Below are positions 56,602-64,000 of a stretch of 64,000 bases of DNA, in pieces. The position numbers and the translations under genes were made by a program. Every line of letters starts with the position of its first letter. The stretch's first letter is position 1. The notes beneath the pieces were generated by a model that saw only the letters and a list, made by a program, of their open reading frames with translations, was not told the origin of the DNA and searched no databases. The stretch comes from Aurantimicrobium minutum (lineage in GTDB: Bacteria; Actinomycetota; Actinomycetes; Actinomycetales; Microbacteriaceae): assembly GCF_029892845.1 (NCBI RefSeq), contig NZ_JARXVT010000003.1:244615-308614 (forward strand). Reading direction: 5' to 3'.

Positions 56602-57387
56602 ATGGCTGAGCCCCTCGTTCTTGTTTCAACTATTGGTCACATTCGTCATCTGCATCTCAATCGTGCAGAGAAGATGAATGCTGCAAATAGGCAGATGCTC
56701 TCTGAGCTTTCCCTGGCGTATGCCGAGGCAGACCGCGACGACAACGTCCGCGTTGTCGTCGTCTCTGCCACAGGTGACCACTTCACAGCTGGTCTGGACC
56801 TTGGGGATGTGTTAGGAACAGCATCACAATCTGGATTAGAACTCACCCCTAAAGGCGGCATTGACCCCTGGGGAATCACAACAGCCCCCATATCTAAGCC
56901 CGTTATTGTGGCAGTTCAAGGAACATGCCTCACACTCGGCGTCGAATTGATCCTTGCTTCTGAGATGGCAGTAGCGGATGACACAACTGTCTTCGGTCAG
57001 CTCGAGGTAACCAGAGGCATCATGCCTTTCGGTGGGGCAACTACCCGCTTCGCCCAGCGCGTGGGCTGGGCACATGCTTCTCGTTATCTCCTCACCGGTG
57101 AAACTTTCACCGCAGCAGAAGCTCAACGTATTGGACTGGTCAATGAAGTTGTTCCTGCTGGAACCCAGGTCGAGAGAGCGCTTGAACTAGCTGGTCTCAT
57201 TGCAGAACAGGCTCCACTGGCTGTTCAAGCGACTTTACGGAACGCACGGGTAGCTCGTGCTGCAGTTGAGAAAGAAGCGCTCAGCCAACTTCCGAAGGAA
57301 TTGGAAGCGCTGATTGGCAGCCAAGACTTCCAAGCAGGTGTTGCCGCGTTTAATACGAGGTCAAAACCAGAGTTTCTGGGTAATTAG
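56602..57387 (+). CDS. Enoyl-CoA hydratase/isomerase (crotonase) family protein
   Basis: 261 residues. The ATGDHFTAGLDLGDV segment forms the CoA oxyanion hole, and VAVQGTCLTLGVELILASEMAVA the second. The usual Glu pair is only partly visible: FGQLEVTRGIMPFGGA keeps one Glu. Reaction may be enoyl-CoA hydration or another crotonase chemistry. Stand-alone gene with no beta-oxidation genes near it. Confidence 0.9.
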   Translation: MAEPLVLVSTIGHIRHLHLNRAEKMNAANRQMLSELSLAYAEADRDDNVRVVVVSATGDHFTAGLDLGDVLGTASQSGLELTPKGGIDPWGITTAPISKPVIVAVQGTCLTLGVELILASEMAVADDTTVFGQLEVTRGIMPFGGATTRFAQRVGWAHASRYLLTGETFTAAEAQRIGLVNEVVPAGTQVERALELAGLIAEQAPLAVQATLRNARVARAAVEKEALSQLPKELEALIGSQDFQAGVAAFNTRSKPEFLGN

Positions 57388-57573
57388 CTTAAGATGGTAA
57401 TCATTTTGATCCTTTGGATGCAGAACAGTGTTTATAAGAATCAATTTGGTTGATAAGTGCTGAACCCTAGCGAATTCCACTGAGCTAGTCTGAATATGTT
57501 GTTGGAAACACACTCAACAGGCATTCTAAGAAGCCGGGCTTCGAAAGATCAGAGTATTAGATAGGGCAAGTTT

Positions 57574-58815
57574 GTGAAATTGATTACCACAAACCAAACT
57601 TTCTGGCTGACCTTTTCTGGTTTACTCAGAAATGCAGGAGTGATTGTGGTGTTGATTGTTCTAGCTAACACTTCAGGGGCTGCAAGTGTGAGTGAATACT
57701 CGTTGAGCCTTGCAATTACAACTCCATTTTTTATATTTGCTCAATTGGGCTTAAAAAGCCTTTACTTAACAAAGCATGCTGACCATCGTCAAAAAACTTA
57801 TCTTTTAGTCCTTGGCGTTGCACTTACTTTTGCTTTTATTATCTCTGTCGCAGCAACTTCAATTTTTACTCCGACTTTGATTATTGTTGTTGCCCTAGTC
57901 GCCTTTTCGAAAGTTATAGATTCATTTTCTGATCTATTGACTGCACCTTTGCAACGTGCCCAGAAGGCGCAATTTATCGCAGTTGTTTACGGAATCAATG
58001 CGCTATTTTGCTCGGTTGGGGTAATCGTAATACTTACCCATTCATTGAATCTCGTATATGCCCTTGCCTGGATTCTCCTTTTCAGCATTTTCAATATGTG
58101 CGCTCTTTTAATCCCTGTTGCATTACATACAACTCGAAAATACTTATCCCACGTCGAGAGCGATCCAACAAATACCCGAGAACTCCTTCGAGTCACACAT
58201 GCGGGATTGCCATTAGGAATCTCGACAGGGTTATTTGCTCTAACTGCTTCTGTCCCTCAATATCTTCTAGCCCACCAAGGGGAAATCGATGCAGTGGGAT
58301 TTTTGTCAATTTTGTTATATGCCTTTGGGCTAGCTGAATTACTTGTTGGAAGTGCATCGCAAAGTTGGATTCCTGAAGCGCGAAAGTATTTCACTTCACC
58401 TTCCCTGGTGAAAGAGTTCAAAAAGTTACTCTCAAAAACTGTTACCAAATGGACAATCAGCCTAATTCCACTATTTCTGGTCGGCATTGTTTCTTCATGG
58501 TTTGTCATACCAATGGTTTTCGCAAATGACTATCGAATGACAATCCCCATTACTCTGCCGCTAATTGTTTCTTTGTTTTTGTTACCAAATCTTCAATTTG
58601 GAAACATTGCCATCTTGGTTGCAAACCTCTACTCAACTGAGATTATTCTTGCTTTAGCAGCCTTAGTAATTGTCCTTGGCACTGGATTTATACTTATTCC
58701 AATTTGGGGCCTACCTGGCGCCCTTTGGTCTTTAACTCTCTCATCACTTATAAGAATATTTATTGGCAGGTTTCTTCTTGGATTGAAAGTCAAAAATTCT
58801 TACGCAAAAGAATAA
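57574..58815 (+). CDS. Polysaccharide flippase (Wzx/MOP superfamily)
   Basis: 413 residues, GTG start with AGGG 7 bases upstream. About twelve hydrophobic helices, with few charged residues in the membrane and AGLPLGISTGLFAL in the middle, as in Wzx/RfbX-type oligosaccharide flippases. It would move a lipid-linked glycan unit outward. No Wzy polymerase is obvious in the window. The preceding 186-bp gap holds only the short symmetry GAAGCCGGGCTTC at 57530-57542. It is A+T-richer than metX beside it. Confidence 0.8.
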   Translation: MKLITTNQTFWLTFSGLLRNAGVIVVLIVLANTSGAASVSEYSLSLAITTPFFIFAQLGLKSLYLTKHADHRQKTYLLVLGVALTFAFIISVAATSIFTPTLIIVVALVAFSKVIDSFSDLLTAPLQRAQKAQFIAVVYGINALFCSVGVIVILTHSLNLVYALAWILLFSIFNMCALLIPVALHTTRKYLSHVESDPTNTRELLRVTHAGLPLGISTGLFALTASVPQYLLAHQGEIDAVGFLSILLYAFGLAELLVGSASQSWIPEARKYFTSPSLVKEFKKLLSKTVTKWTISLIPLFLVGIVSSWFVIPMVFANDYRMTIPITLPLIVSLFLLPNLQFGNIAILVANLYSTEIILALAALVIVLGTGFILIPIWGLPGALWSLTLSSLIRIFIGRFLLGLKVKNSYAKE

Positions 58816-58838
58816 TCACCTCTAGAACTAGGAAATGA

Positions 58839-60044
58839 ATGGATTGGCAAGATTCCGCCGACAACCTGCCCTCAGGCTTTATTACTGATGAGCAGGTTCG
58901 TTCTGTTGCCGGAAAGCCTCCTGTTACAGGTGCATGGCGCGACGGTGATGCTCCAGGCAACCGTCAGTTCGCAAACCTAGGCCCCTTTGACTTTGAATGT
59001 GGTGGATCACTCCCCCATGTTCGAATTGCTTATGAAACCTGGGGCACGCTCAATGAGGCCAAAGACAATGCTGTGCTTGTCCTTCACGCCCTCACTGGAG
59101 ACAGCCACGTTGTTGGTCCAGCCGGAGGTGGCCACACCACAGCGGGCTGGTGGAACGAAGTAGTAGGTTCAGGCCTCGCTATCGACACCGATAAGTGGTT
59201 TGTCGTTGCACCGAATGTTCTAGGCGGGTGCCAAGGGTCTACTGGCCCTGCTTCACTGGCTCCAGATGGCTACGAGTGGGGTTCACGATTCCCATACACA
59301 ACTATTCGTGACCAGGCACGTGCTCAGGCGCAGTTCTCTGACGTTATTGGCATTGAGAAGTGGGCAGCGGTTATTGGTGGCTCTATGGGCGGCATGCATG
59401 CCCTCGAGTGGGGAGCAATGTTCCCCGAGCGCGTAGAGCGTCTAGCTGTACTTGCTGCCCCACCTGCCACCAGTGCCGATGAAATCGCACTGAACACTGT
59501 TCAGATAGAAGCAATCATGCTTGATCCTTCTTTCCGTGCTGGTCATTACTACGAAGCACGTGATGGTGAGGGCCCGTTCCGTGGCCTTGCATTGGCACGC
59601 CGTATTTCATTCCAGAACTTCCGCACACCTTCTGAGCTCAACGAGCGCTTTGACCGCTCCTCGCAAAGCAACATTAGCCCGCTTGGTAAAGGTGGTCGCT
59701 TTGCTGTTGCGAGCTATCTCGACTTCCACGGCAACAAGTTCACCCGCCGTTTTGATGCCAACAGCTACGTGACCCTCGTTGAGGCGATGAACTCACATGA
59801 CTTGGGCCGAAACAGAGAAAGCATTGAATCAGTGTTGGAAACGATCACAATTCCCACATTGATCATTGGTATTGATAGCGACCGCTTCTTCCCACTCGCT
59901 GGTCAGAAGAGACTTGCTGCTCACATTCAGGGAAACATCAATGGTGACGAGCCAGCCTTGCTGGAATCAGACTTTGGTCACGATGCATTCTTGATTGAAT
60001 CAGAGTTCGTGGGTAAACAATTATCAAAATTGTTATCCAAATAG
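58839..60044 (+). CDS. metX: Homoserine O-acetyltransferase
   Basis: 401 residues. Alpha/beta hydrolase fold: VLVLHALTGDSHV, GGSMGGMHALEW with the catalytic Ser, IDSDRFFPLAGQ with Asp and FGHDAFLIE with His. Uses acetyl-CoA to acetylate homoserine, giving the MetY substrate. The AGGA site lies close before ATG 58839. Ends 7 bp from the convergent gmd stop. Confidence 0.94.
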   Translation: MDWQDSADNLPSGFITDEQVRSVAGKPPVTGAWRDGDAPGNRQFANLGPFDFECGGSLPHVRIAYETWGTLNEAKDNAVLVLHALTGDSHVVGPAGGGHTTAGWWNEVVGSGLAIDTDKWFVVAPNVLGGCQGSTGPASLAPDGYEWGSRFPYTTIRDQARAQAQFSDVIGIEKWAAVIGGSMGGMHALEWGAMFPERVERLAVLAAPPATSADEIALNTVQIEAIMLDPSFRAGHYYEARDGEGPFRGLALARRISFQNFRTPSELNERFDRSSQSNISPLGKGGRFAVASYLDFHGNKFTRRFDANSYVTLVEAMNSHDLGRNRESIESVLETITIPTLIIGIDSDRFFPLAGQKRLAAHIQGNINGDEPALLESDFGHDAFLIESEFVGKQLSKLLSK

Positions 60045-60051
60045 AGGTCAG

Positions 60052-61080
60052 TTAATGACGGATGACCTTGTCAATGTAGTGAGTGCCCTCTGCATCTAGC
60101 GCCTCAATGTCGGAATCAACCATGATCTGCGCTAGCTCAGGAGTAAGTACTTTGGGAACCCAACCAAGTGCGTTTCTTGCTCTCGAAGAATCACCAACCA
60201 GAGCGTCAACCTCTGTTGGACGAAGGTAACGCTCGTCAAACTTCACGTATTGTTCCCAGTCCAATCCAACATGTTCGAAAGATAGCTGAAGGAAATCACG
60301 AACTGTGTAGTCAGTACCGGTTGAAACTACGTAGTCATCTGGAGTGTCATGCTGAAGCATCATCCACATAGCTTCGACATATTCAGGCGCATAACCCCAG
60401 TCTCGAACTGCATCAAGGTTGCCCATGAATAGTTCGTTCTGGATACCTGCCTTGATTCGAGCAACTGCACGAGTGATTTTTCTTGTGACAAACGTCTCAC
60501 CGCGACGGGGAGATTCGTGGTTGAAAAGAATGCCATTTACGGCAAACATTCCGTAACCTTCGCGGTAATTACGTGTGACCCAATAGGAATAAAGCTTTGC
60601 AGCGCCATAAGGAGAACGAGGGTAGAAGATGGTGTCTTCGTTCTGTGGCGGAGGGGTTGCTCCAAACATTTCTGAGCTCGATGCTTGGTAGTAGCGGCAA
60701 TCGAGGCCGACCATTCTGATCGCTTCAAGGAGACGGATTGATCCCAAACCTGTTGAGTTCCCTGTGTATTCAGGTTCATCGAAACTTACTCGAACGTGAG
60801 ACTGAGCGGCAAGGTTATAAACCTCGTCTGGCCGAATCGAGTCGAGAAGTGTTACGAGTCGAGAACCATCGCTCAAATCTCCATAGTGCAGGAAAAGGCG
60901 AGTTCCTGAAAGGTGTGGGTCGTTATAAAGGTGGTCAATTCGCGAAGTGTTGAAGGTAGAAGCCCTACGGATAACACCGTGAACTTCATATCCCTTTTCC
61001 AAAAGCAATTCAGCAAGATAGCTGCCATCTTGACCGGTGATTCCCGTGATGAGTGCTTTTTTTGGGGACTCTGGAGTCAT
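60052..61080 (-). CDS. gmd: GDP-mannose 4,6-dehydratase
   Basis: 342 residues: [35 protein letters not shown] for [14 protein letters not shown] and [15 protein letters not shown] with Tyr-x3-Lys. Converts GDP-D-mannose to GDP-4-keto-6-deoxy-D-mannose. Divergent from fcl across 138 bp, unlike the usual gmd-fcl tandem. Confidence 0.96.
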   Translation of the reverse strand: MTPESPKKALITGITGQDGSYLAELLLEKGYEVHGVIRRASTFNTSRIDHLYNDPHLSGTRLFLHYGDLSDGSRLVTLLDSIRPDEVYNLAAQSHVRVSFDEPEYTGNSTGLGSIRLLEAIRMVGLDCRYYQASSSEMFGATPPPQNEDTIFYPRSPYGAAKLYSYWVTRNYREGYGMFAVNGILFNHESPRRGETFVTRKITRAVARIKAGIQNELFMGNLDAVRDWGYAPEYVEAMWMMLQHDTPDDYVVSTGTDYTVRDFLQLSFEHVGLDWEQYVKFDERYLRPTEVDALVGDSSRARNALGWVPKVLTPELAQIMVDSDIEALDAEGTHYIDKVIRH

Positions 61081-61218
61081 TACTTTTCACCTAGGCCAAT
61101 TGTTGATTCAAATACTCACCCAAGACTAGCTCAGGTGTTTTCAATCTGACGGCAACAGCAAAGAATAAGCTGAGGGAAGTAATTTTGCGGGTTGAATACC
61201 TAGTTGAGGATTGGCTTG

Positions 61219-62169
61219 ATGAACATATCTAAAGAAGCGAAAATTTATATCGCGGGACATAGAGGACTTGCAGGCGGTGCAATCTGGAGAAAACTCGAAT
61301 CGTCAGGCTATCAAAACCTAATTGGTAGAACGTCCAAAGAACTAGACCTAACCGACCGAGACCGTACTTTTCAATTCATTAGTGAAGAACTTCCTGACGT
61401 CATTGTTGACGCTGCTGCCAGGGTCGGTGGTATCCAAGCAAATAACTCTTTCCCTGCAGAATTTTTAAGCGAAAATTTACAAATTCAAACAAACCTCATG
61501 GATGCCGCAAATAAATATGAGGTTGACAAGTTACTTTTTCTTGGTTCATCATGCATTTACCCAAAGTTTGCTATGCAACCCATAAAGGAAGACTCCTTAC
61601 TTACTGGTGCGTTGGAGCCTACTAACGATGCGTATGCGATAGCCAAAATTGCTGGGATTATGCAAGTTCAAGCCTCGAGACGACAATACGGTCGTCATTG
61701 GATATCTGCTATGCCTACGAATCTTTATGGCCCCGGAGATAACTTTCACCCCGAGCATTCTCACGTCTTACCTGCATTGATGCGGAGAATTCATGAAGCA
61801 AAAATAAACAATTTACCTGAGGTCGTCATCTGGGGCTCAGGAACTCCTCGCAGAGAATTTCTCTACGTCGATGACCTGGCAGATGCCTGCATATTCTTAC
61901 TCAATCACTACGATTCACCAGACACCATCAATGTTGGAGTTGGCTCTGACGTGTCGATAAGTGAGCTGGCTAAGTTAATTGCAGACGTAGTTGGCTACGA
62001 AGGATTACTCTCCCAGGACTTGTCAAAACCTGACGGTACTCCTCAAAAATTACTAGACGTTTCAAGAATAAATTCTCTAGGTTGGGAAGCTCGAACATCA
62101 TTAGACGATGGAATTGACAAGACATACAGATGGTTCCTTGAAAACGAAGCAAACGTTCGCAACAAATGA
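61219..62169 (+). CDS. fcl: GDP-L-fucose synthase
   Basis: 316 residues from ATG 61219, with GAGG nine bases before (a TTG at 61204 is less likely). IYIAGHRGLAGGAIWRKLE is the Rossmann loop, LFLGSSCIYPK holds the catalytic Ser/Cys and NDAYAIAKIAG the Tyr-x3-Lys. Epimerises and reduces the Gmd product to GDP-L-fucose, the donor of the GT11 enzyme at 38705. A weak 6-bp hairpin (62169-62186) follows the stop. Confidence 0.95.
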   Translation: MNISKEAKIYIAGHRGLAGGAIWRKLESSGYQNLIGRTSKELDLTDRDRTFQFISEELPDVIVDAAARVGGIQANNSFPAEFLSENLQIQTNLMDAANKYEVDKLLFLGSSCIYPKFAMQPIKEDSLLTGALEPTNDAYAIAKIAGIMQVQASRRQYGRHWISAMPTNLYGPGDNFHPEHSHVLPALMRRIHEAKINNLPEVVIWGSGTPRREFLYVDDLADACIFLLNHYDSPDTINVGVGSDVSISELAKLIADVVGYEGLLSQDLSKPDGTPQKLLDVSRINSLGWEARTSLDDGIDKTYRWFLENEANVRNK

Positions 62170-62258
62170 TTCGTCATTCAACGAATACATTTTAGGATTC
62201 CAAACCCGCCCTGTGACTTATCAGGAAACTTTCAACTAAATGTTTAGACTTAAACATT

Positions 62259-64000
62259 ATGAGGATTATTGGAAAAGGTGCGAGTAAACGAGTCGTTGTC
62301 TTAACGATTTTTGCTCTACTTTTTTCAATGTTCAACGCAACATCACTCAGCAACACAGCTGCGAAAGCGGCAGACTTAAGCCAGTTTGATGCTGGAAACA
62401 TCATCAGTGACTCAAAGTTTTTTGATGGAAACGCCCTATCTGCATCTGGTGTTCAGGATTTTCTAAACTCAAAGGTTCCGAACTGCACGATTAATAATGG
62501 GAATCCGTCACATCAGGCAGGTGCACCCTGGGGATCTACCTCGATTGCAGATACCTGTTTACGTGATTATTTCCAACAAACACCAGATATGGCAGCTCAA
62601 CCAGGATATTGCTCTGCCTACCCAGGCTCTCCGAGAGAAAACGCAGCAACAATAATTGCCAAAGTTGGACAAGTTTGTAACATCAGTCAAAAAGTTCTTC
62701 TAGTACTTTTGGAAAAAGAACAGTCCCTCATTTCTGACTCATGGCCTACTGTTAGACAAATTAATCAGGCGACAGGATTCGCTTGCTACGATAACGGCCA
62801 ACCTTGCGTCGTCGACTATGCCGGATTTTTTTATCAGGTTTGGTCTGCAGCACGACAACTTCAGCGTTACGGCACCGGTTCATTTACGTGGTATCCAGTT
62901 GGCCAGGTTTCAAACATTGCTTATCAAGCAAATGCGCCTTGGTGCGGCACCAAGAGTGTATATATTCAAAATCGAGCAACAGCCGCGCTCTACTACTACA
63001 CGCCCTACACGCCCAATGATGCAGCTCTAAATGCTGGTTACGGAACCGGTGATTCTTGTTCCGCGTATGGGAACCGAAATTTTTATCAGTTATTCGTTGA
63101 CTGGTTTGGAAGCACCAGAGGCTTTGAAACAATCGGCCCAATTAAGGCTTACTACGACTCTATTGGTGCAGCTTCGAGCTATCTTGGATACCCGACTTAT
63201 ACCCAGTTCTGTGGGTTGAAATTGTCTGCCTGTTTCCAAAACTTTAGTGGTGGAAGTATCTACTCAGTTCCTGGAGTTGGAACCTTCGATATAAAGTCTG
63301 AAATACGCCCAGGATGGGCTTCCCAAGCATTCGAAAATGGCTGGCTCGGCTACCCCACAAGTAGGACTTATTGTGGGCTTATCAACGGTGGTTGTTACAA
63401 CTCATTTCAAGGTGGTTTTGTTTTTTGGTCTCCGACTTCCGGATCTCATGCATTAACCGTCGACTACAGAGAAAGCTGGGGAAATTTCGGTTTTGAGAGT
63501 GGTTGGCTTGGATACCCAACTACTGACCCAATCTGTGGATTAGTTAACACTGGGTGCTACCAACAATTTCAGGGAGGATACATCTTCTCCTCTCCGGCAA
63601 CAGGGGCGCATCCAGTCAAACCCGAAGTGAGAACACTCTGGTCTCAATACGGTTTCGAATCTGGAATCCTTGGGTATCCGACAAGCGATCCAAGCAACAC
63701 TTCGACTACATACACTCAAACGTTCCAAGGCGGAACAGTAACCGTCACCAACGGAGTCGCACGCATATCTGCCTCCATAGACCCTTGGGTTAACGGAATC
63801 ATCACAAACTCCTGGCTCGGAAACATGACTTCACCTAAATGGTGTGGACTCAAAGACAGCGGTTGCTTCCAAATCTTCCAAAACGGATTCCTCTTCATCA
63901 CTCCTGCAACAGGGGCGCATCCAGTCAAACCCGAAGTGAGAACACTCTGGTCTCAATACGGTTTCGAATCTGGAATCCTTGGGTATCCGACAAGCGATCC
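62259..64000 (+). CDS. Secreted LGFP-repeat cell-wall protein, 3' end beyond window
   Basis: 580 codons and still open at the window edge. ATG 62259 starts a signal peptide (hydrophobic 13-35, cleavage near AKA-ADLSQ at 39-40). Residues about 40-280 carry the conserved KVLLVLLEKEQSLI and YAGFFYQVWSAARQLQRYG segments and are typical of actinobacterial secreted proteins of lysozyme/hemagglutinin type. From about 290 on there are LGFP-type repeats of about 52 residues, each with LGYPT(S/T) and a CGL...C pair, which bind cell-wall glycan. Two repeats at the end are identical in DNA. Probably surface-bound and linked to the glycans encoded here. Confidence 0.87.
   Translation, partial: MRIIGKGASKRVVVLTIFALLFSMFNATSLSNTAAKAADLSQFDAGNIISDSKFFDGNALSASGVQDFLNSKVPNCTINNGNPSHQAGAPWGSTSIADTCLRDYFQQTPDMAAQPGYCSAYPGSPRENAATIIAKVGQVCNISQKVLLVLLEKEQSLISDSWPTVRQINQATGFACYDNGQPCVVDYAGFFYQVWSAARQLQRYGTGSFTWYPVGQVSNIAYQANAPWCGTKSVYIQNRATAALYYYTPYTPNDAALNAGYGTGDSCSAYGNRNFYQLFVDWFGSTRGFETIGPIKAYYDSIGAASSYLGYPTYTQFCGLKLSACFQNFSGGSIYSVPGVGTFDIKSEIRPGWASQAFENGWLGYPTSRTYCGLINGGCYNSFQGGFVFWSPTSGSHALTVDYRESWGNFGFESGWLGYPTTDPICGLVNTGCYQQFQGGYIFSSPATGAHPVKPEVRTLWSQYGFESGILGYPTSDPSNTSTTYTQTFQGGTVTVTNGVARISASIDPWVNGIITNSWLGNMTSPKWCGLKDSGCFQIFQNGFLFITPATGAHPVKPEVRTLWSQYGFESGILGYPTSD
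63597..63691 (+). repeat. Direct repeat, first copy (LGFP region)
   Basis: 95 bp identical, base for base, to 63906-64000, with a 309-bp period (103 codons). The second copy is cut by the window end, so the true identity may be longer. It encodes a segment from ATGAHPVKPEV to GYPTSDP. Confidence 0.95.
63906..64000 (+). repeat. Direct repeat, second copy (LGFP region, cut by window end)
   Basis: Exact copy of 63597-63691, offset 309 bp. The sequence between the two copies (63692-63905) is more diverged repeat units, so identity is local and points to recent unequal exchange or gene conversion. Confidence 0.95.

Overview
The window reads as a chromosomal segment of a small-genome actinobacterium, most likely a low-GC member of the Microbacteriaceae (freshwater Luna-type lineages such as Aurantimicrobium, Rhodoluna or Aquiluna are the best guess). 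The main reason is gene order. Read leftward on the minus strand, argS, lysA, hom, thrC, thrB, rho, prfA, prmC, tsaC, wecA and atpI follow the order known from actinobacterial chromosomes. The R/N-rich insertion in Rho, the HMGG form of the ArgS signature and the many 1-4 nt gene overlaps fit the same picture. The genus is inference.

Layout. 1-14650 holds the left part of the conserved scaffold with cargo at several joints: a Fic gene where atpB is usually next to atpI; a family-2 glycosyltransferase between prmC and tsaC; and, between prfA and prmC, cysK, an AAA-type ATPase, cysE and a three-gene rhamnosyl/amino-sugar module. 14900-16987 lies between rho and thrB and carries an A+T-rich TIR-like (DUF1863) gene, a small three-helix membrane protein gene and a glycosyltransferase. 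16995-21787 is the homoserine/threonine/lysine operon. 21886-24843 inserts an orphan flavin/2Fe-2S reductase and a membrane mannosyltransferase-like gene before argS. A tRNA-Arg(CCG) gene at 26590-26662 marks the edge of a long, visibly A+T-rich surface-glycan region (26.7-52 kb).

The glycan region contains glycosyltransferases, a WbsX-like protein, polytopic GT-C-like proteins (two of them paralogues), RmlA, a Wzm/Wzt ABC exporter, a GT11 fucosyltransferase, the CDP-3,6-dideoxyhexose enzymes RfbF/RfbG/RfbH, and a tightly coupled operon of an SDR, an AroB-like cyclase, a TPP enzyme and an HpcH/HpaI-like aldolase, closed by a strong terminator. After it come GtrA, GNAT acetyltransferase, ung, a K+ channel, an acyltransferase-3, metY, a crotonase, a Wzx-like flippase, metX, and gmd/fcl for GDP-L-fucose, which could feed the GT11 enzyme. 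The window ends inside a secreted LGFP-repeat protein containing a recent DNA-level tandem duplication.

Most likely to be new biology: the TIR plus membrane-protein pair (14900-15903), a candidate two-gene NAD-signalling defence system; and the SDR/cyclase/TPP/aldolase operon (46326-50641), a candidate pathway to an undescribed surface sugar or cyclitol. No IS element, CRISPR array, rRNA or replication origin was seen. There is no gene-free stretch over 300 bp; the longest, 14651-14899, holds the rho leader.
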